Shown here: piece by piece, positions 15,378 to 21,896 of the stretch | Numbering within the stretch: position 1 is the stretch's first letter | How the letters are laid out: each line of letters opens with the position of its first letter | From: Candidatus Omnitrophota bacterium | Lineage (GTDB): Bacteria; Omnitrophota; Gorgyraeia; Velamenicoccales; Velamenicoccaceae | Length of the DNA stretch: 24,861 nucleotides | Assembly (NCBI GenBank): GCA_003451585.1 | Contig: DMEU01000003.1 | Span: 1-24,861 of the forward strand | Reading direction: 5' to 3' | Made by a program: the position numbers and the translations under genes | The notes under the pieces: model-generated | The model's database searches: none | What the model was told of the DNA's origin: nothing | The model's input: the letters and a program-made list of their open reading frames with translations, nothing else

Positions 15378-16673
15378 CTAGTCCAACCCCAGCTGCTTAA
15401 AGATCGTTGGTATATGTCTCAAATAGTGCTTTATATCAAAACAGGCCTCTATCTCATTAGCTGACAGATAACGTTTACACTTAGGATCGCTTAAAAGCGC
15501 CTCCTTGAAATCGCGTGAAAGCGTAAGAGATTCAAAAGCGCTCTTTTGGACGATATCATACGCCACAGGCCTTGCAAGCCCTTTATTCATCAGCTCCAAA
15601 AGTACGCGCTGAGAATAGATAAGCCCGCGGGTCTTGCCCAGATTGACCAACATATTCTTCGGATAAACCTCCAGCCCTTCCATAACATCGGTAAATTGAT
15701 TAAGCATGTAATCTAAAATTAGCGTGCTGTCCGGCAGGGTCACCCTCTCTACAGATGAATGGCTGATGTCCCGCTCATGCCATAGAGCCATATTTTCTAC
15801 GCCCGTCACAGCGTTTGCGCGAAGCAACCTGGCCAGACCGCATATCCTCTCGCAGACGACCGGATTCCTCTTGTGAGGCATGGCAGAAGACCCTTTTTGC
15901 CCTTTAGCAAACGGCTCCTCAGCCTCCAGGACCTCTGTTCTCTGAAGATGCCTTATCTCGGTGGCGAATCTCTCTAATGAGGCTCCGACTATAGCTATGT
16001 GTGACAAGCAGACAGCGTGTCTGTCGCGCGGTATAACCTGTGTAGAGCCATAAGATACCCCCAACCCGAGCTTGGCGCATACATACTCTTCGACCTGAGG
16101 TTCTATGTTCGTATATGTACCGATGGTCCCGGAAAGTTTTCCTACAGCTATACCGTCTTTAGCGTCCTTTAAGCGCAAAAGATTACGCCGCATCTCATCA
16201 TACATAAGCGCGACCTTAAGGCCAAAGGTAGTGGGCTCAGCGTGAACGCCGTGTGTGCGGCCTATACACGGGGTATTCTTATATTTTTTTGCCGACTTGA
16301 ATAAGACCTGCAAAAGGCGCTCTATGCCGCTTATCAAGACCTCGAAAGCCTCTTTCATCTGGATACCTACGGTCGTATCCAACACATCGTTCGACGTAAG
16401 GCCGACGTGTATATACTTGGCGTCCTGACCGACGCTTTCAGAGAGGTTGTTCACAAAGGCTACGACGTCGTGCTTCGTCTTTTCTTCTATCTCTTTTATC
16501 TTTGTTATATCGATCTTTGCCCTGGATTTGATATTAAGAAAGGATTTTTTGGGGATCTTACCCAGCTTTTGCCAGGCCTCACATGTGAGAAGCTCTATCT
16601 GGAGCATCTTTTCAAATTTGCTCTCCTCGCTCCAGATCTTGGCCATTTTTGGCAGGCAATAACGTTCGATCAT
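15378..16673 (-). CDS. purB: Adenylosuccinate lyase
   Basis: A 431-residue member of the fumarase/aspartase superfamily. It splits SAICAR to AICAR and adenylosuccinate to AMP. Signature loop SSAMPHKRNP (262-271) carries the catalytic serine. TSND (93-96) and H141 in RTHGVHAEP are also active-site positions. It is the first gene of the long minus-strand cluster. GAGGGG precedes the ATG at 16673, and a strong promoter and an inverted repeat lie upstream. AICAR made here is the precursor of ZTP, the ligand of the riboswitch at 20291-20373. Confidence 0.97.
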   Translation of the reverse strand: MIERYCLPKMAKIWSEESKFEKMLQIELLTCEAWQKLGKIPKKSFLNIKSRAKIDITKIKEIEEKTKHDVVAFVNNLSESVGQDAKYIHVGLTSNDVLDTTVGIQMKEAFEVLISGIERLLQVLFKSAKKYKNTPCIGRTHGVHAEPTTFGLKVALMYDEMRRNLLRLKDAKDGIAVGKLSGTIGTYTNIEPQVEEYVCAKLGLGVSYGSTQVIPRDRHAVCLSHIAIVGASLERFATEIRHLQRTEVLEAEEPFAKGQKGSSAMPHKRNPVVCERICGLARLLRANAVTGVENMALWHERDISHSSVERVTLPDSTLILDYMLNQFTDVMEGLEVYPKNMLVNLGKTRGLIYSQRVLLELMNKGLARPVAYDIVQKSAFESLTLSRDFKEALLSDPKCKRYLSANEIEACFDIKHYLRHIPTIFKQLGLD

Positions 16674-16711
16674 AGGTCACCCCTCGTTTCGCATCATTTT
16701 AAACCAACATG

Positions 16712-16742
16712 TGAGACAAAATGGACAGACCGTTTTGTCTCA
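16712..16742 (-). promoter_or_regulatory. Perfect 10-bp inverted repeat in the purB leader
   Basis: TGAGACAAAA (16712-16721) and TTTTGTCTCA (16733-16742) are perfect inverted repeats with an 11-nt spacer. They begin about 7-8 nt after the predicted transcription start. They could be a repressor operator or a 5'-UTR hairpin. No T-run follows on the transcribed strand, so it is not an intrinsic terminator. It does not match the Bacillus PurBox or the E. coli PurR operator as I know them. Confidence 0.7.
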
Positions 16743-16755
16743 GTTAGAGAGTTGT

Positions 16756-16784
16756 ACTATATCAAAAAAGGACCGCTTAGTCAA
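16756..16784 (-). promoter_or_regulatory. Sigma70-type promoter for purB and the downstream cluster
   Basis: On the minus strand, -35 TTGACT (16779-16784), a 17-nt spacer, and -10 TATAGT (16756-16761). Five of six bases match consensus in each box and the spacing is ideal. The start should be near 16749, giving a leader of about 76 nt before purB. Confidence 0.75.
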
Positions 16785-16807
16785 CGGTGGGTGCCCTGCG
16801 GCTGAAA

Positions 16808-17017
16808 CTATTTTATGATCTTGCCTTTGACATCGATAACGCCGTCATCGTCTTTCCCCTGCCTGTGCCTTTCGGAACCATTACGCTGTAGGGACGGCGC
16901 AAAAAGACCCAATATCGCAGACAGCGCCTTGAAGAACAAGAAGAACAAGATCCTGGCCAGAAATGGAAGACACAAGAAAAGTATGGACAGAAAGAATATG
17001 AGGCTCAAAAATCTCAT
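16808..17017 (-). CDS. Small single-pass membrane protein, unknown function
   Basis: A 69-residue protein with a long hydrophobic N-terminal segment (about 4-42, one long or two short membrane helices) and a charged tail ending DDDGVIDVKGKIIK. Similar short proteins with a membrane anchor and an acidic VID-containing tail are common and uncharacterised. It follows the 88-residue membrane protein by 36 bp and could share its promoter at 17345-17373. No good Shine-Dalgarno site precedes the ATG. I do not recognise a specific family, and it is less certain than its neighbours. Confidence 0.55.
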   Translation of the reverse strand: MRFLSLIFFLSILFLCLPFLARILFFLFFKALSAILGLFAPSLQRNGSERHRQGKDDDGVIDVKGKIIK

Positions 17018-17053
17018 CTACGAATGGATTATTTGCCGGGTTAAGGTCTTGCT

Positions 17054-17320
17054 TTAGAATAAGTAGACACTTGACAGAAGCAGAAGGAATGAAATCACAA
17101 GCAGAATAGCACCGAAAATTTTAGGATGCTTAAGAAGCGCCTGGCTCAAATTTCTGCGCTGGTTCAACATCTTTTCCAGCATATCCGTAGAAAAATTCTT
17201 GTCGAGCTTATTTTCGATATTGGAGATGGCTTTAGGTATAAGGATCACTCCTATGCCTATCGCAAGGCCTATTACTCCGACTACGAGATTAAATATCCTG
17301 AAAAAATAAACCTCTTCCAT
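17054..17320 (-). CDS. Small two-helix membrane protein, unknown function
   Basis: An 88-residue protein with a hydrophobic helix near 7-30, a charged middle segment (about 35-67, NIENKLDKNF through NQRRNL) and a second hydrophobic helix near 68-88. This gives a hairpin topology with the loop on the charged, probably cytoplasmic, side. A strong GAGGGGG ribosome site lies just before the ATG at 17320, and a near-perfect promoter sits 25 bp further up, so I take it as a real gene. Function not recognised. Confidence 0.75.
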   Translation of the reverse strand: MEEVYFFRIFNLVVGVIGLAIGIGVILIPKAISNIENKLDKNFSTDMLEKMLNQRRNLSQALLKHPKIFGAILLVISFLLLLSSVYLF

Positions 17321-17344
17321 GATCTACCCCCTCTTTATTTAATT

Positions 17345-17373
17345 ATTTTAACGCTTTGGCAGGCGGCTGTCAA
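17345..17373 (-). promoter_or_regulatory. Sigma70-type promoter for the small membrane protein genes
   Basis: Minus strand -35 TTGACA (17368-17373), 17-nt spacer, -10 TAAAAT (17345-17350). The -35 is perfect consensus and the -10 is five of six. The start should be near 17338. The promoter lies in the 65-bp gap after the Nudix stop. Confidence 0.75.
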
Positions 17374-17385
17374 CCGCTTCAAACA

Positions 17386-17883
17386 TTATAACCACCCGCA
17401 GAAAGCAAAGGCCGCGATAGTCTTTGCATCAACGAGCCTGCCCTTTTTAAAAAGGGCCTTTACCTGCTGCCGGGTTACTGTCATACGCTCTATTATCTCG
17501 TCGCTATCGCCCGGGGCGCTTTCTTTCCTTAATCCTTGCGCCTTATAGATATAGATCTTTTCTGTAGAATAGCCGGGCACGGGAAAGATCGCCCCCAGCA
17601 AAATAAGCTTACGGGCGCGAAAACCGGCCTCTTCTATTATCTCGCGGCCCGCGCACGCGAGCGGTGATTCGCCTGCGTTAAGTGTGCCTGCGGGCAGCTC
17701 ATAGAGATAATCATTGATAACAGGCCTGAATTGCTTCAATAATACAATTTTATTTTTCTCAAGAAAAGGGACTATAAGGACGGCGCCGGGATGCTTGACT
17801 ATATCCAGGTCCGCGCAAACACCGTTAGGAAGGCACCTTCTTTCTTTATAAACCCGTATCACGCGGCCTTTGTATTTCAACAT
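17386..17883 (-). CDS. Nudix hydrolase, ADP-ribose pyrophosphatase type
   Basis: A 165-residue Nudix enzyme with a perfect Nudix box (GTLNAGE..., REIIEEAGF). An upstream LLKQFRPVINDYLYELPAG block is typical of the NudF/ADP-ribose pyrophosphatase group, and PVPGYSTEKIYIY follows the box. The likely reaction is ADP-ribose to AMP plus ribose 5-phosphate. It is the second ADP-ribose-type Nudix gene in the window (the other is at 139-912). It follows the cupin gene by 3 bp, with AAGG 13 nt before the ATG. Confidence 0.9.
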   Translation of the reverse strand: MLKYKGRVIRVYKERRCLPNGVCADLDIVKHPGAVLIVPFLEKNKIVLLKQFRPVINDYLYELPAGTLNAGESPLACAGREIIEEAGFRARKLILLGAIFPVPGYSTEKIYIYKAQGLRKESAPGDSDEIIERMTVTRQQVKALFKKGRLVDAKTIAAFAFCGWL

Positions 17884-17886
17884 TTA

Positions 17887-18216
17887 TCAGGACCTTATCA
17901 TTATCAAAAGCATCTTGAATCGTTTTTCCGGCCTGATCTCATGCGGTATGTCGGCTGGCATTATGACCAACTGCCCTGCCCCGACTATAAGATCTTTGCC
18001 GCCTATCACCAGATGGGCCTGCCCATCCAGGATCTGGACAACCGCCTCATATGGCGCCGTATGTTCGCTTAAACCCTGGCCTTCATCAAAAGCAAAAAGC
18101 GTCAAAGTGCCGGTCCTTTTATCCACCAGCGTCTTGCTGACAACCGCCCCTTTCGCGTACTCGATGGAGCCGCTCAGATCGATAACAACCCCTTTTGCGC
18201 CTTCTTTCTTTTCCAC
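17887..18216 (-). CDS. Single-domain cupin protein
   Basis: A 109-residue beta-barrel cupin. The first motif reads GLSEHTAPYEAVVQILDG, retaining one metal-ligand His and the Glu but with Thr where a second His is common. The second motif reads GQLVIMPADIPHEI and retains a His. This could be a metal-binding sensor or a small enzyme; no substrate can be inferred. The start is GTG at 18216 with AAAGGA 9 nt upstream, 1 bp after the amidase stop. It is tightly packed between amidase and Nudix genes. Confidence 0.85.
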   Translation of the reverse strand: MEKKEGAKGVVIDLSGSIEYAKGAVVSKTLVDKRTGTLTLFAFDEGQGLSEHTAPYEAVVQILDGQAHLVIGGKDLIVGAGQLVIMPADIPHEIRPEKRFKMLLIMIRS

Positions 18217-18217
18217 G

Positions 18218-19000
18218 CTATTTTTCCTTTCTTAATCTTCTCTTAAAATCTTCCCACGGAAAGCTGTTCCCAGGGCATGCGGTATTTTTCCCAGGGACAT
18301 CCTTGTGGCGTATTACACGCGACAAAGGGATACGGTAATGTTTTCTTAAAGTATTTACCAGAAGTACCAGGGAATCCATCTGCTTGGGCGTAGGCCGCTC
18401 ATTTGTAAAATCACCCACCAGACAAATGCCGATGCCGCATTGATTCATGCCGGCAACATTACAATGAGCGCCGTCCATCTGCTTGACCCATCTGGGGCTT
18501 GCCTCGATCTGGCCGTCAGTGCGCGTTTCTGTGCCCTTATCGATGACAAAATGATATCCAAGCCCCTTGTCAAAACCGCGCCTGCGGTGGATGAGGTCCA
18601 GGGAGCGCGCGTCGCCTGATTCTGTCACGCTGTGATGGATAACTATATATCTCCATTTGGTGGACTTGAACACCGGTATGACAGGCCGCAAAGGCGCCGC
18701 GTCGGGTATCACCAGCCTCTGCCCTACCTTAAGTTCTTTAGGGTCTGAGATATTGTTGGCCTTAAGGATCGTGTCGATGGGTACGTCGTACATACGGCTT
18801 ATGCGGTAAACCGTCTCCGCCGGGCCGATCATATGCGTGATCTGGTGCCTGTCAGCGGTACCATAAGGCTTATAGATGATATTGGTGGCCTGCCCCTGGG
18901 AAACAGGCGGCGCGGTAGCGCAGGAGGCAAGGGACGTAACGGCAATGATAAGAAGCAGGAACTTTAAAAAAACCGGCCTTTTCTTAGTCGCGAAGGTCAT
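18218..19000 (-). CDS. LysM-containing N-acetylmuramoyl-L-alanine amidase lipoprotein
   Basis: A 260-residue predicted lipoprotein. A basic N-terminus and hydrophobic stretch end in the lipobox LASC with C27 as the lipidated residue. A LysM murein-binding domain spans about 54-98 (ETVYRISRMYDVP, LKVGQRLVIP). An amidase_2/PGRP-type catalytic domain spans about 115-255: VIHHSVT (His zinc ligand), GAHC, and VIRHKDVPGKNTACPG, which carries the other His and the Cys ligand. It should cleave the MurNAc-L-Ala bond in peptidoglycan outside the cytoplasmic membrane. The ATG at 19000 overlaps the transporter stop as ATGA. The longer open frame from 19129 is rejected because the signal peptide starts at this ATG. 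Confidence 0.92.
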   Translation of the reverse strand: MTFATKKRPVFLKFLLLIIAVTSLASCATAPPVSQGQATNIIYKPYGTADRHQITHMIGPAETVYRISRMYDVPIDTILKANNISDPKELKVGQRLVIPDAAPLRPVIPVFKSTKWRYIVIHHSVTESGDARSLDLIHRRRGFDKGLGYHFVIDKGTETRTDGQIEASPRWVKQMDGAHCNVAGMNQCGIGICLVGDFTNERPTPKQMDSLVLLVNTLRKHYRIPLSRVIRHKDVPGKNTACPGNSFPWEDFKRRLRKEK

Positions 19001-19269
19001 ATCTTGTCGAAGAACATCAAGATGCCCAGGAGCACGAATAAAATGGCCCCTACGTCCTTTAGTATATCGGGCTTTATGAATTTTGCGGCCATGGCCCCGA
19101 ATAAGACCGATATGGCGGTCACGATACAATATGCCGCAACCGAACCCAGCCAGACCTGCGCGGGCTTGCCGGACTTCGATGCCATGGTAATACCTACAAG
19201 CTGGGTCTTATCCGCGAGCTCTGCGACGAACACCGCGGCAAACGTCGCTGTGAATATCTTCCAAACCAT
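18997..19269 (-). CDS. GDT1/UPF0016 (TMEM165-like) family transporter, single-domain
   Basis: A 90-residue membrane protein with three hydrophobic helices and the family motif ExxDKT, seen as AELADKTQL (the E-x-G-D-[KR]-[TS] signature with Ala in place of Gly). Family members export Mn2+ or Ca2+, probably by exchange with H+. Single-domain forms are thought to pair as dimers to supply both copies of the motif. I chose ATG 19269 because GGAAAGGA sits about 8 nt before it; ATG 19278 and TTG 19287 are possible but poorly spaced. It overlaps the amidase start by 4 bp. Confidence 0.88.
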   Translation of the reverse strand: MVWKIFTATFAAVFVAELADKTQLVGITMASKSGKPAQVWLGSVAAYCIVTAISVLFGAMAAKFIKPDILKDVGAILFVLLGILMFFDKI

Positions 19270-19323
19270 TTTTAACATCCTTTCCAATTTTCGGTAGTTC
19301 GGTTACGGCAAAGAAACCAGTAT

Positions 19324-19408
19324 AGTAGTCAGGCAAAGTAGTTGGTTTTTTAACACTAACGACATAACCTAATTACCAAACCGGCATCTTAGCCTTTACC
19401 TAACTACT
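19324..19408 (-). repeat. Long RNA-type inverted repeat between thyX and the transporter gene
   Basis: Arms 19324-19338 and 19394-19408 pair over 15 positions in minus-strand RNA: 13 Watson-Crick pairs and two G-U wobbles, with no mismatch. The right arm covers the thyX TAG stop (19404-19406). The intervening 55 nt has little clear structure beyond a TTGGT/ACCAA pair. The T-run that would make it a terminator is absent after the second arm. Confidence 0.6.
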
Positions 19409-20138
19409 TCTTTATAATCTTCTCTTTCAAAGGGTATTTGCCGCAGCTGAAATTCTCTCCTTCAGGGCAATAACCCAGGCTGACGCATTTAGCCCCGACC
19501 TCGGTAAACACCTCAGGCAATTTTTCTACGCATATCTGCAGCATCCTGCCTGCCAGCCGCTTGATCTCCCACTGGGCCCGCGCACAGCACCGCTGTTGGA
19601 AAAAATGTATGAGCTCGCGGACATTCATGGTCACGACTATCTTTGTCTCGGCCGCCTGAGGCAGGACAAAACGGGCGTCCTCATTGGCGCGCTCCCCCAC
19701 TCTGCCCCTGGCCTTGAACCTCTCAAGCAATTTGTTATAACTTGCCTGTATGGAACCCATGATGTTTAAGAACTCATCTTTCAATTCTTTGTCCTCGGCT
19801 ATGGAAGGCGGAACGATATAATCAAAATTCAACTCTTTGACGTATCTCTGTGACTGCTGGGAAAAAGAGGCAATCCTGTGCCTTACCAATTGGTGCGTCA
19901 GCGCCCTTGAAACCCCTTCGATGGCGAATGTAAACTTGACGTGTTCCAAGGGGCTCTCATGGCCCGATGCTACTACCTTACGTATGAACTCCGCCTGTTT
20001 CTGCGGGTCTTTATCTTTTTCATCGAACATATCACCGGCAAATTTCGCCGAATAACACTGCCGGCATGCGGCATAAATAAGCGCGATAGGGTCCCGCGTC
20101 ATCTCCAGCAACCTGACATTTTGGCTTACTTCCGGCAT
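19404..20138 (-). CDS. thyX: Flavin-dependent thymidylate synthase ThyX
   Basis: A 244-residue ThyX that makes dTMP from dUMP with methylene-THF, FAD and NADPH. The signature RHRxxSxxxxSxR is present at 86-98 (RHRIASFSQQSQR). The HESPLEHVKFTF block (60-71) and the NVRELIHFFQQRC segment are also family features. The C-terminus adds a cysteine-containing tail (GYCPEGENFSCGKYP). GGAG lies 6 nt before the ATG at 20138. It is divergent from gcvT and separated from it by a 256-bp regulatory region. Its substrates are linked to glyA, gcv and dCMP deaminase in the same window. Confidence 0.97.
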   Translation of the reverse strand: MPEVSQNVRLLEMTRDPIALIYAACRQCYSAKFAGDMFDEKDKDPQKQAEFIRKVVASGHESPLEHVKFTFAIEGVSRALTHQLVRHRIASFSQQSQRYVKELNFDYIVPPSIAEDKELKDEFLNIMGSIQASYNKLLERFKARGRVGERANEDARFVLPQAAETKIVVTMNVRELIHFFQQRCCARAQWEIKRLAGRMLQICVEKLPEVFTEVGAKCVSLGYCPEGENFSCGKYPLKEKIIKK

Positions 20139-20186
20139 TATCGCTCCATTTTTAAAAAGCCTACCGATCGAAATATAATGATGTGT

Positions 20187-20216
20187 TTGTTTGGATTTTT
20201 ATATCATACCAAACAA
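20187..20216 (-). promoter_or_regulatory. Candidate thyX promoter with overlapping operator-like inverted repeat
   Basis: TTGTTTGG (20187-20194) and CCAAACAA (20209-20216) are perfect 8-bp inverted repeats separated by 14 nt. On the minus strand an extended -10 (TGG then TATGAT, at 20203-20211) lies within it, so a bound repressor would cover the start site. No convincing -35 is seen. This is a candidate only. Confidence 0.4.
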
Positions 20217-20243
20217 TCAATATCTTTGGGAGCGATTTTTTTA

Positions 20244-20271
20244 TTTACAACACTGGATTATTTGTTATAAT
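20244..20271 (+). promoter_or_regulatory. Sigma70-type promoter for the gcv operon
   Basis: -35 TTTACA (20244-20249), 16-nt spacer, -10 TATAAT (20266-20271, perfect). Transcription should begin near 20278, so the leader begins just before the riboswitch aptamer. Confidence 0.8.
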
Positions 20272-20290
20272 AAAATCTGACAATTGGTTT

Positions 20291-20373
20291 ATACGACTTC
20301 TGGCAACATGGAATTAACCATGAGGAAGTTTAAGTAAAGAAAATCGTCAGCCTGGGTTTTCGCAAAACCAGGC
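20291..20373 (+). promoter_or_regulatory. ZTP (pfl motif) riboswitch upstream of gcvT
   Basis: The leader has the hallmark layout of the ZTP/ZMP aptamer (Rfam ZTP, formerly pfl). P1 is ACTTC (20296-20300) paired with GAAGT (20325-20329). The internal CTGGCA is at 20300-20305. P2 is CATGG (20307-20311) with CCATG (20318-20322), closed by an AATTAA loop. The GAGGAAG stretch follows at 20322-20328. After a 20-nt linker comes the 3' conserved AGCCTGGGT (20349-20357), which enters the terminator stem. ZTP/ZMP accumulate when 10-formyl-THF is short. Binding should stabilise the 3' element and stop terminator formation, turning gcv on. Confidence 0.9.
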
Positions 20374-20385
20374 ATTTTTATTTAT
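20350..20385 (+). terminator. Intrinsic terminator of the riboswitch expression platform
   Basis: GCCTGG (20350-20355) pairs with CCAGGC (20368-20373), and TTTT pairs with AAAA around a CGC loop with one bulged G. A T-rich tract (ATTTTTATTTAT) follows. The 5' arm is the riboswitch's own conserved 3' element, so aptamer folding and termination exclude each other. Confidence 0.88.
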
Positions 20386-20394
20386 ATTAAGTAC

Positions 20395-21489
20395 ATGGAC
20401 GCCACGGAAACCCTCAAAAACACCCCCCTGTCCGCGCATCACGGATCGCTTTCGGCCAAGATGGCCCCCTTTGCCGGCTGGAATATGCCCATACAATATG
20501 AAGGCATCATAGCCGAGACGCTCTATACACGCCAAGCCGTTACCTGCTTTGATATATGCCACATGGGCGAGTTCATCGTGCGTGGAGACCTTAAAAAGTC
20601 CGGCCTGGATAATATAATCTCAGGCCATATAGACAATCTAGGTATAGGGAGCTGCCGCTACAGCTCGATCTTAAACGAGGGCGGCGGCGTGATCGACGAC
20701 CTCATCGTATACCGCAAAGCGCAAGAAGAGTGGATGATAGTTATAAATGCCGCGACCATAGAAAAGGACAAAAACCACTTTTTAAAACACCTCTCCAAAA
20801 ATGCGCATTTCGAGGATGTCTCTTGCGGCCTGGGAAAAATAGACCTTCAAGGGCCGCTTTCCCGCGAGATCTTAAAAACCATAGCCCCGGGCGCGCAAGG
20901 GCTGGGCTATTACACCTTTACCGAAACGGATATCATGGGTGAAAAAAACATAGTCAGCCGCACAGGATACACGGGCGAGCTTGGTTTTGAACTCTACGCC
21001 CCTGCTGAAAAGATAGCCGCCATATGGGAGAGGCTCACTTCTGACAAAAGAGTAAAACCTGCCGGTTTGGGCGCCAGGGACGTCCTGCGGCTAGAGATGG
21101 GCTACAGCCTTTACGGCCAAGATATAGACGACGACACATCGCCGCTGGAAGCCGGCCTTGAAAAATTCCTGGATCTCAACAAAGACTTCATAGGTAAAAA
21201 GGCGCTCCTTCAACAAAAAAGGTCCGGCCTGCGGCGGCACAGGATATTTTTTAAAACCTTGTCGCGGCGCTCACCGAGGCATAATCACAATATCTACATA
21301 TCCGATAAAAATACCGGCATTGTCACAAGCGGCACTTTTTCTCCGCATCTGGGTTACGGCATAGGCATGGGTTTCGTCTCTACGCCGCTTGACGCAGGAC
21401 AAGCCATACTCATAGGCGACGATACGCTTAAAATAGAGGCGGCCACCTGCAAAAAACCTTTTATTAAGAACACATCGATAAAAACATAA
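20395..21489 (+). CDS. gcvT: Glycine cleavage system T protein (aminomethyltransferase)
   Basis: A 364-residue T protein. It transfers the aminomethyl carbon from lipoyl-GcvH to THF, releasing ammonia and methylene-THF. The start matches the family (KNTPLSAHHGSLSAKMAPFAGWNMPIQY), and folate-site blocks such as YSSILNEGGGVIDDLIVY, SRTGYTGELGFELY and GLGARDVLRLEMGY are intact. It is the first gene of the riboswitch-controlled operon, about 15 nt after the terminator T-run. The ATG at 20395 has no recognisable Shine-Dalgarno site, unlike gcvH. A later start would remove conserved residues. Confidence 0.97.
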   Translation: MDATETLKNTPLSAHHGSLSAKMAPFAGWNMPIQYEGIIAETLYTRQAVTCFDICHMGEFIVRGDLKKSGLDNIISGHIDNLGIGSCRYSSILNEGGGVIDDLIVYRKAQEEWMIVINAATIEKDKNHFLKHLSKNAHFEDVSCGLGKIDLQGPLSREILKTIAPGAQGLGYYTFTETDIMGEKNIVSRTGYTGELGFELYAPAEKIAAIWERLTSDKRVKPAGLGARDVLRLEMGYSLYGQDIDDDTSPLEAGLEKFLDLNKDFIGKKALLQQKRSGLRRHRIFFKTLSRRSPRHNHNIYISDKNTGIVTSGTFSPHLGYGIGMGFVSTPLDAGQAILIGDDTLKIEAATCKKPFIKNTSIKT

Positions 21490-21506
21490 GCTCCGGAGGG
21501 ATCTTC

Positions 21507-21896
21507 ATGAACATTCCAGGCGAACTATATTTTACCAAAGAACACGAGTGGGTCAGGATAGAAGGCGATACCGGTATTGTGGGCATCACCGACTACGCCC
21601 AGCATTCGCTTGGCGATGTGACATTTGTCGAACTCCCAAAGATCGGAGCTGACGTCAAACAATTCCAAAGCCTGGCAACGATAGAATCAGTCAAGGCGGC
21701 AAGCGACATCTTCTCCCCTGTCTCGGGCAAGGTCGCGGAGGCCAATAAAAAAATAGAGGATGATCCGGCCCTGGTAAACCGGTCGTGTTATTCTGAAGGC
21801 TGGATAGCCAAAATAAAGATGTGCGAGCCGTCTGAAAAAAATAACCTTATGGACGCGGCCGCTTACAAAAAATTCGTGGAAAGGTTAGAGCATTGA
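21507..21896 (+). CDS. gcvH: Glycine cleavage system H protein (lipoyl carrier)
   Basis: A 129-residue H protein. The lipoylated lysine is K63 in ESVKAASD, the family's canonical site. FTKEHEWVR near the N-terminus and GITDYAQHSLGDVTFVELP (26-44) are typical. It shuttles the aminomethyl group from the P protein to GcvT. GGAGGG lies just upstream of the ATG at 21507, 17 bp after gcvT. Its stop overlaps the gcvPA start. No lipoate ligase or synthase is seen here, nor a dihydrolipoamide dehydrogenase (L protein). Confidence 0.98.
   Translation: MNIPGELYFTKEHEWVRIEGDTGIVGITDYAQHSLGDVTFVELPKIGADVKQFQSLATIESVKAASDIFSPVSGKVAEANKKIEDDPALVNRSCYSEGWIAKIKMCEPSEKNNLMDAAAYKKFVERLEH

Noticed and set aside
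16712..16742. Transcription attenuator before purB
   Set aside because: The palindrome is not followed by a T-run on the transcribed strand and no competing antiterminator or leader peptide is apparent.
17351..17385. Terminator after the Nudix gene
   Set aside because: The GCGG/CCGC pairing around the -35 box is too short and no T-run follows; the segment is better explained as a promoter.
19001..19129. N-terminal extension of the amidase upstream of ATG 19000
   Set aside because: It would bury the lipoprotein signal peptide inside the protein and overlap the transporter gene; the ATGA junction is the natural start.
20272..20395. Glycine riboswitch in front of gcvT
   Set aside because: There is no tandem glycine aptamer; the conserved bases match the ZTP/pfl motif instead.
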